Source: BOKV01 sp041397525 (lineage in GTDB: Bacteria > Pseudomonadota > Alphaproteobacteria > Rhizobiales > Rhizobiaceae). From it: a stretch of 64,000 bases of DNA. This document shows, in pieces, positions 47,119 to 53,518 of the stretch; position 1 is the first letter of the stretch, and every line of letters begins with the position of its first letter. The stretch spans positions 1-64,000 of the forward strand of contig JAWKWL010000006.1 in the NCBI GenBank assembly GCA_041397525.1. Reading direction: 5' to 3'. Position numbers and translations under genes: made by a program. The notes beneath the pieces are model-generated. The model worked only from the letters and a program-made list of their open reading frames with translations, searched no databases and was not told where the DNA came from.

Positions 47119-48000
47119 ATGGCTGACCAGACCATCACAGGTGCCCTGATCCTCGGACTGGTGGAAGGCCTGACGGAGTTCATTCCTGTTTCCTCGACCG
47201 GTCACATCCTGCTGCTGGGACATTTCATCGGCTTCAAATCCACCGGCAAAACCTTCGAGGTGCTGATCCAGCTGGGTGCCATCCTTGCAATCCTGATGGT
47301 CTATTTCATGCGGCTGGTGCATCTGGCCGCCGAACTTCCTAACAGCGCCAGGGCGAGACGGTTCGTTGCCGGCATCCTCATCGCCTTCCTGCCGGCTGCC
47401 TTTGCCGGGGTCGCGCTGCATGACATCATCAAGACGATCCTGTTCGAATCGCCGATGCTGATCTGCATCATGCTGATTGTCGGCGGTGTGATCCTGCTGT
47501 GGATCGATTTGCTGCCGCTGAAGCCCGTTCATACCAACATCATGGATTATCCCCTGTCATTGTGCCTGAAGATAGGTCTGTTCCAGTGCCTTGCGCTGGT
47601 GCCTGGAACATCGCGCTCGGGTGCCACCATTGCCGGCGCTCTGCTGATGGGCACCGACAAGCGCTCGGCGGCAGAATTCTCGTTTTTCCTCGCCATGCCG
47701 ACCATGGCGGGCGCCTTTGCCTATGACCTGTACAAGAACCGCGACTTGTTGAGCTTCGACGATGTGCCGATCATTGGCGCAGGCTTTGTCATGGCCTTTG
47801 TCAGTGCGGTAATCGTGGTGCGCTACCTGCTTGATTTCGTCTCGCGTCACGGCTTTGCTCCATTTGCAATCTGGCGCATCCTTGTTGGTGCGCTTGGCAT
47901 TGCCGGGCTCATGTTCATGACGCCAGCCGGATCGAAGGCAGATGCAGGCCCGGTTGATCTGCGTGGCAGTGCCACCGAGGTTGCGCAGCCGGCACAGTGA
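47119..48000 (+). CDS. uppP: Undecaprenyl-diphosphatase (BacA/UppP)
   Basis: 293 residues. Dephosphorylates undecaprenyl diphosphate to recycle the lipid carrier of peptidoglycan; its loss gives bacitracin sensitivity. Both signature blocks are present: LVEGLTEFIPVSSTGHILLL (residues 11-30) and LVPGTSRSGATIAGALLMG. About eight membrane spans. The 220-base upstream gap has no gene. The C-terminal 20 residues are a polar extension. Confidence 0.95.
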   Translation: MADQTITGALILGLVEGLTEFIPVSSTGHILLLGHFIGFKSTGKTFEVLIQLGAILAILMVYFMRLVHLAAELPNSARARRFVAGILIAFLPAAFAGVALHDIIKTILFESPMLICIMLIVGGVILLWIDLLPLKPVHTNIMDYPLSLCLKIGLFQCLALVPGTSRSGATIAGALLMGTDKRSAAEFSFFLAMPTMAGAFAYDLYKNRDLLSFDDVPIIGAGFVMAFVSAVIVVRYLLDFVSRHGFAPFAIWRILVGALGIAGLMFMTPAGSKADAGPVDLRGSATEVAQPAQ

Positions 48001-48025
48001 GCAGGCTTGCCTCAAAAGGACAAGT

Positions 48026-48787
48026 TCAGGCCAGCAGCAGAATACCGCGCCGGATCATGTCCAGTGCCAGCAGGGTCAGAAGCCAACGAAAAACCTTGCG
48101 AAATCCGGTTTCCGGTATTTTCAGCAGCAGCACAGAACCTGCCATCGTTCCGGCAAGACCGGATGCGATCATCATTGCCATCAGAGGCAGCCACTGGGCA
48201 AATGCAAATCCGGCAAGGGCAAAGGCCGCGACCTTCAAGCTGTGCTGTGCGGTCATCGCAGCGGCATGGGACGCGGCATAGGCGCGTCGGTCGGCAAACA
48301 GCTTTTCGAAAAACAAGGCAGTCAACGGACCCGTGGCGCCAAAGAACATGGTCATGAAGGTGGTGATGAGACCACCCGCTGCAGCCATGCCTGCACCGCC
48401 CCCTTGCAGGGCGGGAAACTTCATCCACGTCACAACCATGATGAACAATCCGAGCAGGACCTTGAGCAGTCCGTCATCAAGACGAACCACGAAGCTCGTA
48501 CCCACCAGCGCCCCGATTACGGAGCCGGCAAGAAAGGGTAGCACCGCGAACCAGCCGACATGGCGGCGCTGGACCCAGAGCCGTCCTGCATTGGAACCAA
48601 GCTGGATAACGCCATGAACAGGGATGAGCGCTGAAACCGGCAGCAAGCCGCCCATCAACGCGATCATTGCTACACCACCGCCAATGCCGAAGGCAGCAGT
48701 AAGCGCCGAGGTAAGGAAACTGGCACCGACGAGGATTGCCGCGGAAATTGTGCCAACCTCATGCGGCAGGAGCGAGGCGAGCATCAT
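48026..48787 (-). CDS. TauE/SafE-family sulfite/organosulfur exporter-like permease
   Basis: 253 residues, seven or eight hydrophobic helices. The family repeat pattern is seen in GIGGGVAMIALMGGLLP, PVHGVIQLGSNAGR and SGLAGTMAGSVLLLKIPETG. Members move sulfite, sulfoacetate or related anions, but the family is broad. Placed 30 bases after the NDUFA9-like gene and convergent with uppP. Confidence 0.87.
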   Translation of the reverse strand: MMLASLLPHEVGTISAAILVGASFLTSALTAAFGIGGGVAMIALMGGLLPVSALIPVHGVIQLGSNAGRLWVQRRHVGWFAVLPFLAGSVIGALVGTSFVVRLDDGLLKVLLGLFIMVVTWMKFPALQGGGAGMAAAGGLITTFMTMFFGATGPLTALFFEKLFADRRAYAASHAAAMTAQHSLKVAAFALAGFAFAQWLPLMAMMIASGLAGTMAGSVLLLKIPETGFRKVFRWLLTLLALDMIRRGILLLA

Positions 48788-48817
48788 TTCCGCGTCGGCC
48801 AGGCCATGCGTTGCCGA

Positions 48818-49786
48818 TCAGGCCGCGCCCTTGCGGGTAAATTGTCCAGCCGGGCGGAAACGAACAAGATAGGAGGGCAGGATCGCGGCCATGGAGCGCG
48901 GCGTGATTCCGATGCCATCCAGAGTGCGGCGAGCCTTGATGGCCTCATTCGACACCACATTGTCGCTTTGCAGCATGATGACCTGGTCAAGCGTCACGGG
49001 TGCGCCGGGAAGCCAGCCTGTAAGGCGTGCTACAGCCTTCGCCATGAACCAGGGCAGGTTCACGACCAGCCGGTTACGGTCGATGATTGTCAGCATGGTG
49101 TTCAAACATTCACGGCAGGTTTTAACCTCCGGCCCGCCCAGTTCATAGACCTTGCCGCCGGCTACAGCACCGTCGGTGGCAAGCGCAATAGCCTCGGCAA
49201 TATCGCCGACATAGACCGGCTGGAACCTGGTCTCCGCACCGATGACGGGAAGTACCGGCGACAGCCGCGCCATGGCCGCTAAGCGGTTGAAGAAATTGTC
49301 TTCGGGACCGAATATGATGGAGGGACGGAAAATCACCGCATCCCTGACGGTTTCGAGGACGGCAGCCTCAGCCCTGCCCTTGGTGGCGCCATAATGCGAA
49401 GCGGAACCGGCATCTGCGCCTATCGCGCTGACATGAATGAGGCGGGCACCGACAGCACGGGCGGCTTCCGCCACGGCGCGAGCTCCGAATTCCTGCACGG
49501 AGGCGAAGTCCTGGCGGCCTGATTCCTTCAATATGCCGACAAGGTTTATGACGACATCGGCACCTTCGACCGCGCGGTCCACCGACCAGCGATAGCGAAG
49601 ATTGGCCTGGACAGCCTTGATCTGGCCGACATTGCCGAGCGGCTGCAGGTCGAATGCAAGATCGGGCCTGCGAACCGCAACGCGAACCCGGTAGCCACGA
49701 TTGGCAAGCGCGCGGACCACATGCCGCCCAACGAAACCGGAGCCGCCAAATACGGTAACGAGCTTTGGTGCTTCATCAATGCGCAT
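48818..49786 (-). CDS. NDUFA9-like NAD(P)-binding protein (complex I assembly type)
   Basis: 322 residues from the ATG at 49786 (ribosome site GGGGA). Atypical SDR: LVTVFGGSGFVGRHVVRALA, LIHVSAIGADAGSASHYGAT with the YGATK active-site variant, VIFRPSIIFGPEDNFFNRLA. This matches the alphaproteobacterial relatives of mitochondrial complex I subunit NDUFA9. Likely binds NADPH and aids complex I or quinone-related assembly. No nuo genes are adjacent. Confidence 0.85.
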   Translation of the reverse strand: MRIDEAPKLVTVFGGSGFVGRHVVRALANRGYRVRVAVRRPDLAFDLQPLGNVGQIKAVQANLRYRWSVDRAVEGADVVINLVGILKESGRQDFASVQEFGARAVAEAARAVGARLIHVSAIGADAGSASHYGATKGRAEAAVLETVRDAVIFRPSIIFGPEDNFFNRLAAMARLSPVLPVIGAETRFQPVYVGDIAEAIALATDGAVAGGKVYELGGPEVKTCRECLNTMLTIIDRNRLVVNLPWFMAKAVARLTGWLPGAPVTLDQVIMLQSDNVVSNEAIKARRTLDGIGITPRSMAAILPSYLVRFRPAGQFTRKGAA

Positions 49787-49997
49787 GAAATCCCCGTCTG
49801 GCTTGGATCCGGCCACGATGACGCCGGACATATTTGTTGGCTTGCGCATTGCCTCAAGAGCTAGCGCACTGGTTTCCCAATAGCGGTTTTGCCCCGGTTT
49901 GGGAACCGGCTTGCAGGGCAAACAGGCCGCCGGTGACGCGCTTTTCGCCGCAGTAGCAAAAGATCGTGACTGTTGTCAGCAACTGCCCATTATGGCG

Positions 49998-50025
49998 TTG
50001 ACATGACAGTTGGCGCGCCTTAAAG
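49998..50025 (+). promoter_or_regulatory. Promoter of tRNA-Leu
   Basis: TTGACA (49998-50003), a 16-base spacer and TTAAAG (50020-50025), 26 bases ahead of the mature tRNA. Confidence 0.55.
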
Positions 50026-50051
50026 GTCAGCCCGCTCCGTCAAGGGGCAAT

Positions 50052-50138
50052 GCCCAGATGGCGGAATTGGTAGACGCGCCAGCTTCAGGTGCTGGTACTG
50101 GCAACGGTGTGGAGGTTCGAGTCCTCTTCTGGGCACCA
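50052..50138 (+). tRNA. tRNA-Leu (anticodon CAG)
   Basis: Acceptor GCCCAGA pairs with TCTGGGC, then A and encoded CCA. The anticodon stem CCAGC/GCTGG closes the loop TTCAGGT, giving CAG. Class II variable arm; T arm GGTTCGAGTCC. The IS1595-family element was inserted 2 bases beyond its CCA. Confidence 0.96.
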
Positions 50139-50140
50139 AG

Positions 50141-50148
50141 AATTTATT
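50141..50148. repeat. Target-site duplication, left copy (AATTTATT)
   Basis: Identical to 52769-52776 at the other end. Eight bases is the expected duplication for IS1595-family transposition. The copies are unaltered, so the insertion is fairly recent. Confidence 0.93.
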
Positions 50149-50172
50149 GGCGATATTATATTTGACAAACCC
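50149..50172 (+). repeat. Left terminal inverted repeat of the IS1595-family element
   Basis: 24 bases beginning GGCGATATTATATTTGACAA and ending ACCC, exactly complementary to 52745-52768. Contains the -35 box of the transposase promoter. Confidence 0.93.
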
Positions 50173-50196
50173 AATTCTGATTCCTATATTGGAATC
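50162..50196 (+). promoter_or_regulatory. Transposase promoter with palindromic operator over the -10 box
   Basis: TTGACA (50162-50167, inside the terminal repeat), an exact 17-base spacer and TATATT (50185-50190). The -10 box is framed by GATTCC (50179-50184) and GGAATC (50191-50196), a perfect inverted repeat, so a bound repressor would occlude it. TTGAGGTAA before the ATG at 50217 gives a weak ribosome site. Confidence 0.75.
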
Positions 50197-50216
50197 AACA
50201 AGTTGAGGTAAATGTC

Positions 50217-51215
50217 ATGTCCGTTTTGAGCCGCGCACACTTCTACGACGAAAAAGCAGCCTTTGAGCATGTGGAAAGCATTCTCTGGGCCGATGGCCGT
50301 TCCTGCCCGCATTGCGGAAACCTTGGCAAGCATTACAAGCTGGAAGGTGTTCGTTCCAAGGCGTCCAAAAAGAACCCGGAAGGCATTGAACGTCATGGCC
50401 TCTACAAGTGTGCAGAGTGCCGCAAGCAGTTCACCGTTCGCATTGGCACCATCTTCGAGGAAAGCCACATTCCACTTCACAAGTGGCTCCAGGCAATCCA
50501 CCTGATGTGCTCCAGCAAGAAGGGTATCAGCAGCAACCAGCTTCACCGCACATTGGAAATCACGCTCAAATCCGCGTGGTTCCTGTCCCATCGCATCCGT
50601 GAAGCAATGCGTTCGGGCGATCTGGACCCAATGGGCGGTGCTGGCAAGGTAATCGAAGCCGACGAAACATATTTCGGCAAGCGTGAGAACGAGTACGTTT
50701 CACCGCAGCGTCGTGGCCGTCCCTACATTTCCAAAAAGGGTCGCGGCCCGGCTGGCAAGCGTCCCATTGTTTCGCTTGTAGAACGCGGCGGCAACGTCCG
50801 TTCGTTCCATGTCAATCACGCGAACAAGAAAACCGTATCGGCCATCGTGTGGAACAATGTTAGCCGTGAAAGCACTTTCTACACCGATGAAAGCGCGCTT
50901 TATGGCGACGTTCGCCGTACCTTCGTCGCGTCCGACATGGTGCGCCACAGCGCTGAAGAATATGTTCGCGGCGATGTGCACACAAACACCGTCGAAGGCT
51001 TCTACAGCATCTTCAAGCGCGGCATGAAAGGCGTCTACCAGCACTGCAAGGAAAAGCACCTTCACCGCTATCTGGCAGAGTACGATTTTCGCTACAACAA
51101 CCGCGTAAAACTGGGCGTAGATGATAGCGCCCGCGCCGTCACCGCACTCTTGGGCGCAAAGGGCAAGCGCCTCACATATGAAGGGCCTGATAAACTACAA
51201 ACCATCATGGCATAA
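50217..51215 (+). CDS. IS1595-family (ISXO2-like) transposase
   Basis: 332 residues. N-terminal zinc ribbon with C30, C33, C65 and C68 (SCPHCG; YKCAEC). The ISXO2-like RNase-H-fold catalytic set is complete: D149 (IEADETYFGK), D224 (FYTDESALYG), N257 and E260 (HTNTVEGFYSIFKRG). It should catalyse cut-and-paste or related transposition using the 24-bp ends. The full length and intact catalytic residues suggest activity. Confidence 0.95.
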   Translation: MSVLSRAHFYDEKAAFEHVESILWADGRSCPHCGNLGKHYKLEGVRSKASKKNPEGIERHGLYKCAECRKQFTVRIGTIFEESHIPLHKWLQAIHLMCSSKKGISSNQLHRTLEITLKSAWFLSHRIREAMRSGDLDPMGGAGKVIEADETYFGKRENEYVSPQRRGRPYISKKGRGPAGKRPIVSLVERGGNVRSFHVNHANKKTVSAIVWNNVSRESTFYTDESALYGDVRRTFVASDMVRHSAEEYVRGDVHTNTVEGFYSIFKRGMKGVYQHCKEKHLHRYLAEYDFRYNNRVKLGVDDSARAVTALLGAKGKRLTYEGPDKLQTIMA

Positions 51216-51249
51216 GCCGGGTAAAGACTCAGAAACCCAGTTACGATTC

Positions 51250-51275
51250 GTATTGTTACGGAAACGGAATAATAC
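51250..51275. other. GAAA-capped hairpin after the transposase gene
   Basis: Arms GTATTGTTACG (51250-51260) and CGGAATAATAC (51265-51275) pair over 11 positions with one A-G mismatch and one G-T wobble, closed by GAAA. It is 34 bases after the transposase stop. No T-run, so more likely a structural or 3'-protecting element than a terminator. Confidence 0.6.
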
Positions 51276-51312
51276 TTGAAAAACAGGCAAATATTGTATA
51301 GTTTTCCTTTAC

Positions 51313-51387
51313 TCTCGCGGTTCGAAGCCCCTGCCAACGGCAGGGGACCCGCCCAAAGGCGGCGGCTAAAAGCCTAGAACCGCGAGA
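51313..51387. other. Cloverleaf-like inverted-repeat structure, possible structured RNA
   Basis: An outer perfect 11-bp stem (TCTCGCGGTTC, 51313-51323; GAACCGCGAGA, 51377-51387) encloses three hairpins. The first is CCCCTGCC/GGCAGGGG with loop AAC (51328-51346). The second is CCGCC/GGCGG with loop CAAA (51349-51362). The third is GGCT/AGCC with loop AAA (51364-51374). Nearly every base inside is paired or in a short loop, like a four-way junction. The outer 3' arm encodes the last codons of the DUF3800 gene. It could be a bidirectional terminator, a non-coding RNA, or a DNA fold recognised by a passenger protein. Confidence 0.75.
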
Positions 51388-52111
51388 CGCGTAATTGCCG
51401 GTGCCAGATTGTAAACTTGCCGTACGTTTTGGTATCTTTTGATGGGTCTCTGACTCCGGCGCGACCTAGAATGTAATTAGACAGTTCGGTTTTAGGCTTT
51501 GAGGCACCTTGAGCTAGGTGATGCTTGTTTATTTGATAGGCGATGCCGCCCGCGAATATGTCTGAAAGCTGAATTAGAGGTTCGTCCTCACTTTTTCGGA
51601 AATGCACACGTCGATAAGGCCAATCGCGCCGGTCGCCCTTCTTTGCGATGCCTCGGTTTAGGATCAGGCGCAACTCGTTTGGCGATGCCGTCGTTTCCCT
51701 TTGATCTGGATATACGTGAAACACACAATCCTTGTGAAGGCGCCCGCACTTCATAAGTAGTTGGTAAATTTCCTTGTTAAATCCAATTTCGCGACTACCG
51801 TTGTTGAAACGAACATCGTCTCTGCCGCGCATGGGTATAACTAGCGAATGGAATTCAAGCGGTAGACAATCTACAGTGTCAAAGAAGCAATCTACGTAGC
51901 GTTTGTACGCGCCAAGCTTAGCATTGGATACTTTGGTCCACTTTAATTCAGAATGTGGCAATTCCGGAAGCCTTGCCTCTTGGAAAAGTCCATTCAAGCG
52001 GTCGCAGTGTGAAGCTCTACAAAGAGTTCCGCCCAGCACCAGGTAATCGTGGTTTGTCTGGCTGCTTTCGTCTACAAATACGTTACGAATATCGTGCAAT
52101 TCAGGAGGCAT
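51374..52111 (-). CDS. DUF3800 domain protein (transposon passenger)
   Basis: 245 residues. Conserved DUF3800 landmarks: VFVDES near the start (D14, E15, S16), ELKW (E55), YPDQRE (D136) and LIQLSDIFAGGI (D184). The spacing of acidic residues and the opening FVDES strand are reminiscent of an RNase-H-like nuclease, but that is inference; the family has no settled function I know of. The ATG at 52111 is 5 bases from the divergent ATG of the 50-residue gene, so the two share a control region. A TTG at 52099 is an alternative start. Confidence 0.82.
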   Translation of the reverse strand: MPPELHDIRNVFVDESSQTNHDYLVLGGTLCRASHCDRLNGLFQEARLPELPHSELKWTKVSNAKLGAYKRYVDCFFDTVDCLPLEFHSLVIPMRGRDDVRFNNGSREIGFNKEIYQLLMKCGRLHKDCVFHVYPDQRETTASPNELRLILNRGIAKKGDRRDWPYRRVHFRKSEDEPLIQLSDIFAGGIAYQINKHHLAQGASKPKTELSNYILGRAGVRDPSKDTKTYGKFTIWHRQLRVSRF

Positions 52112-52116
52112 CTGTT

Positions 52117-52269
52117 ATGGCTGCGGAAAAACAAGAAAAGAGTCAAGCTGATAAATTCCGCGAGGCAGCAAAGGAAATCGAAACCGATGACGACGAAGAG
52201 CGGTTTGACGAGCGGCTCAAAAAGATCGCGGGGAAAAGCGGAAAGCAGAACGGAAAGAATTCACATTGA
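52117..52269 (+). CDS. 50-residue charged protein (transposon passenger)
   Basis: MAAEKQEKSQADKFREAAKE continuing IETDDDEERFDERLKKIAGK and ending in GKNSH. Very hydrophilic, predicted to be helical, acidic in the middle and basic at the end. A near-ideal ribosome site (TCAGGAGG) lies 8 bases before the ATG, within the first codons of the divergent DUF3800 gene. Could be a small regulator or partner of DUF3800. No family named. Confidence 0.72.
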   Translation: MAAEKQEKSQADKFREAAKEIETDDDEERFDERLKKIAGKSGKQNGKNSH

Positions 52270-52270
52270 T

Positions 52271-52306
52271 GTGGTAATATGGTACCATAAGGTATTGAAA
52301 TACCAC
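52271..52306. promoter_or_regulatory. Cluster of nested palindromes between two small ORFs
   Basis: ATGGTACCAT (52279-52288, perfect 10-bp palindrome) and GGTATT/AATACC with loop GA (52291-52304) lie inside a larger GTGGTA (52271-52276) / TACCAC (52301-52306) inverted repeat. It directly follows the 50-residue gene and precedes the 38-residue ORF. Operator, terminator or RNA switch are all possible. Confidence 0.5.
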
Positions 52307-52320
52307 AGTGAGGATTTGCC

Positions 52321-52437
52321 ATGCGCATCACGCTCTTAGCAACTATCGCCAAAATGCTTGGCGTCACTTTCAAAGTAAATGGCCTGCCATACGGCGCACG
52401 CCCCTCGAAACTTACCGCTCCGGAGGATTCGCTTTAA
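52321..52437 (+). CDS. Possible 38-residue peptide (transposon passenger)
   Basis: MRITLLATIAKMLGVTFKVN followed by a short polar tail ending EDSL. GTGAGGA lies 8 bases upstream as a ribosome site. Amphipathic N-terminal half. The stop falls 26 bases inside the 3' end of the convergent Cas2-like gene, so the two mRNAs would be complementary there. No homologue recalled. Confidence 0.45.
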   Translation: MRITLLATIAKMLGVTFKVNGLPYGARPSKLTAPEDSL

Positions 52438-52693
52438 GCCAGTCGTTTGTTCCGGCACGCGCATTCGAGAAGTGGTACTTCTTGGTAAGTTCGCTTACCC
52501 ACAACCTATCGTCCGAATCCATAAACCCTTTGAAGTGGTCATGGACTTCCTTGGCTGTGTTATTAACGCTGAGCAGCCAAACAGAATCCAATGTCCTATG
52601 ACCCCCAAGCCTTTCTAGCTCGGCCCATAACGGCTTGTAGTCCTGGTTCCCGCTTTCGTTTCGAAGATCGTAGCTAAGCACCCAAGTAGTCAT
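52412..52693 (-). CDS. Stand-alone Cas2-like protein (transposon passenger)
   Basis: 93 residues from the ATG at 52693, behind AGGAGTGTGAA. The layout is that of Cas2: a first strand TTWVLSYDLRN with the conserved Asp (D9), helix YKPLWAELERLGG, strands TLDSVWLLSVN, NTAKEVHDHFKGFMD, DDRLWVSEL and a short polar tail. Cas2 is a ferredoxin-fold dimer that pairs with Cas1 in spacer capture; relatives include VapD-like ribonucleases. No cas1, other cas gene or CRISPR array is present, so CRISPR adaptation is unlikely. Its leader lies in the right terminal repeat, whose TTGACA can act as its -35 box. Confidence 0.75.
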   Translation of the reverse strand: MTTWVLSYDLRNESGNQDYKPLWAELERLGGHRTLDSVWLLSVNNTAKEVHDHFKGFMDSDDRLWVSELTKKYHFSNARAGTNDWLKANPPER

Positions 52694-52744
52694 TTCACAC
52701 TCCTGAATTAGAATCAGAGCGTGCACACTACCCGATTCTCAACC

Positions 52745-52768
52745 GGGTTTGTCAAATATAATATCGCC
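52745..52768 (-). repeat. Right terminal inverted repeat of the IS1595-family element
   Basis: Exact 24-base complement of 50149-50172. Read inward it places TTGACA upstream of the Cas2-like gene. Beyond it, AGAATC and GATTCT half-sites 18 bases apart flank a GTGCAC palindrome, echoing the GATTCC/GGAATC operator at the left end. Confidence 0.93.
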
Positions 52769-52776
52769 AATTTATT
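52769..52776. repeat. Target-site duplication, right copy (AATTTATT)
   Basis: Matches 50141-50148 exactly. It is followed by ATTCCTA-TGT-TAGGAAT (52774-52790), a palindrome just beyond the stop of the racemase gene. Confidence 0.93.
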
Positions 52777-52796
52777 CCTATGTTAGGAATCACACG

Positions 52797-53507
52797 TCAA
52801 GCAACCTGTGAACCGGATTTGTCGATGGGTGGTGCATAGCCGCCCTTCGAACTTGTCTTCAAGCCGATACGCACGAGACCTTCCGCCATAGTCACGGCTG
52901 CCGCAACACCATCTATTACCGGAAGCCCATGTTCGGCGGAAAGCGCGGCGGCAAGATCAGTCATACCGGCACACCCCAGCACGATTGCCTCGGCATGATC
53001 TTCTTGAATGGCCTTGCCAATCTCCGCACTGATGCGACCGCAAGCAGCCGAGCCAGGCCGCTCGAGATCAAGCACCGCTACCTCCGATGCCCGCACTCTG
53101 GCGCATCGTGATGCCAATCCATACCTTACAAGATTGTGTTCAATGGCAGGAATGGAGCGCGAAAGCGTCGTAACAACCGAGAACTTGTTCGAGACGAACG
53201 AAGCTGCATGGAATGCAGATTCGCCGATACCAAGCACGGGAGCTTCTGTCATGCACCGGACTGCATCGAGCCCAGTATCGTCGAAACAGGCAATGATGAT
53301 TGCGTCATGTTTCGGATTTTCGTGTACTGTGTTCAGAATACCGGCAAGGCTCATGGCCTCATCATAGTAGCCTTCAATGCTGACCGGGCCTTCTGCTGGA
53401 TTGATAGCGATAATTTCGGTTGCAGGCGATGCGGCAGCTTTCGCCGCTGCGCCAATCTTGCGGGTCATGGAGGAAGTCGTATTCGGGTTGATAACCAGAA
53501 TGCGCAT
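52797..53507 (-). CDS. Hydantoin / Asp-Glu racemase family protein
   Basis: 236 residues. MRILVINPNTTSSMTRKIGA is the hydantoin-racemase hallmark. The two catalytic Cys are in IIACFDDTG and VLGCAGMTDL. Racemises 5-substituted hydantoins or acidic amino acids. Last gene of the Liv-type operon (11 bases after the LivF-like gene), suggesting the transported ligand is a chiral cyclic amide or an amino-acid derivative. Substrate unknown. Confidence 0.85.
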   Translation of the reverse strand: MRILVINPNTTSSMTRKIGAAAKAAASPATEIIAINPAEGPVSIEGYYDEAMSLAGILNTVHENPKHDAIIIACFDDTGLDAVRCMTEAPVLGIGESAFHAASFVSNKFSVVTTLSRSIPAIEHNLVRYGLASRCARVRASEVAVLDLERPGSAACGRISAEIGKAIQEDHAEAIVLGCAGMTDLAAALSAEHGLPVIDGVAAAVTMAEGLVRIGLKTSSKGGYAPPIDKSGSQVA

Positions 53508-53518
53508 GTTGATGCCCT

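Larger units (their letters stand above)
50149..52768 (+). mobile_element. Complete IS1595-family transposon with passenger genes
   Basis: 2,620 bp bounded by 24-bp perfect inverted repeats and an 8-bp direct duplication. Contents left to right: transposase; a GNRA-capped hairpin; a cloverleaf-like inverted-repeat structure; a DUF3800 gene (minus); a 50-residue ORF; a palindrome cluster with a 38-residue ORF; and a Cas2-like gene (minus) ending at the right repeat. About 60% of the element is passenger sequence. All frames are intact, so it is probably active. It sits between tRNA-Leu and a racemase gene without damaging either. Confidence 0.93.

Noticed and set aside
52100..52800. CRISPR array accompanying the Cas2-like gene
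   Set aside because: No regularly spaced direct repeats exist here or elsewhere in the window; the only repeats are terminal inverted repeats and palindromes.
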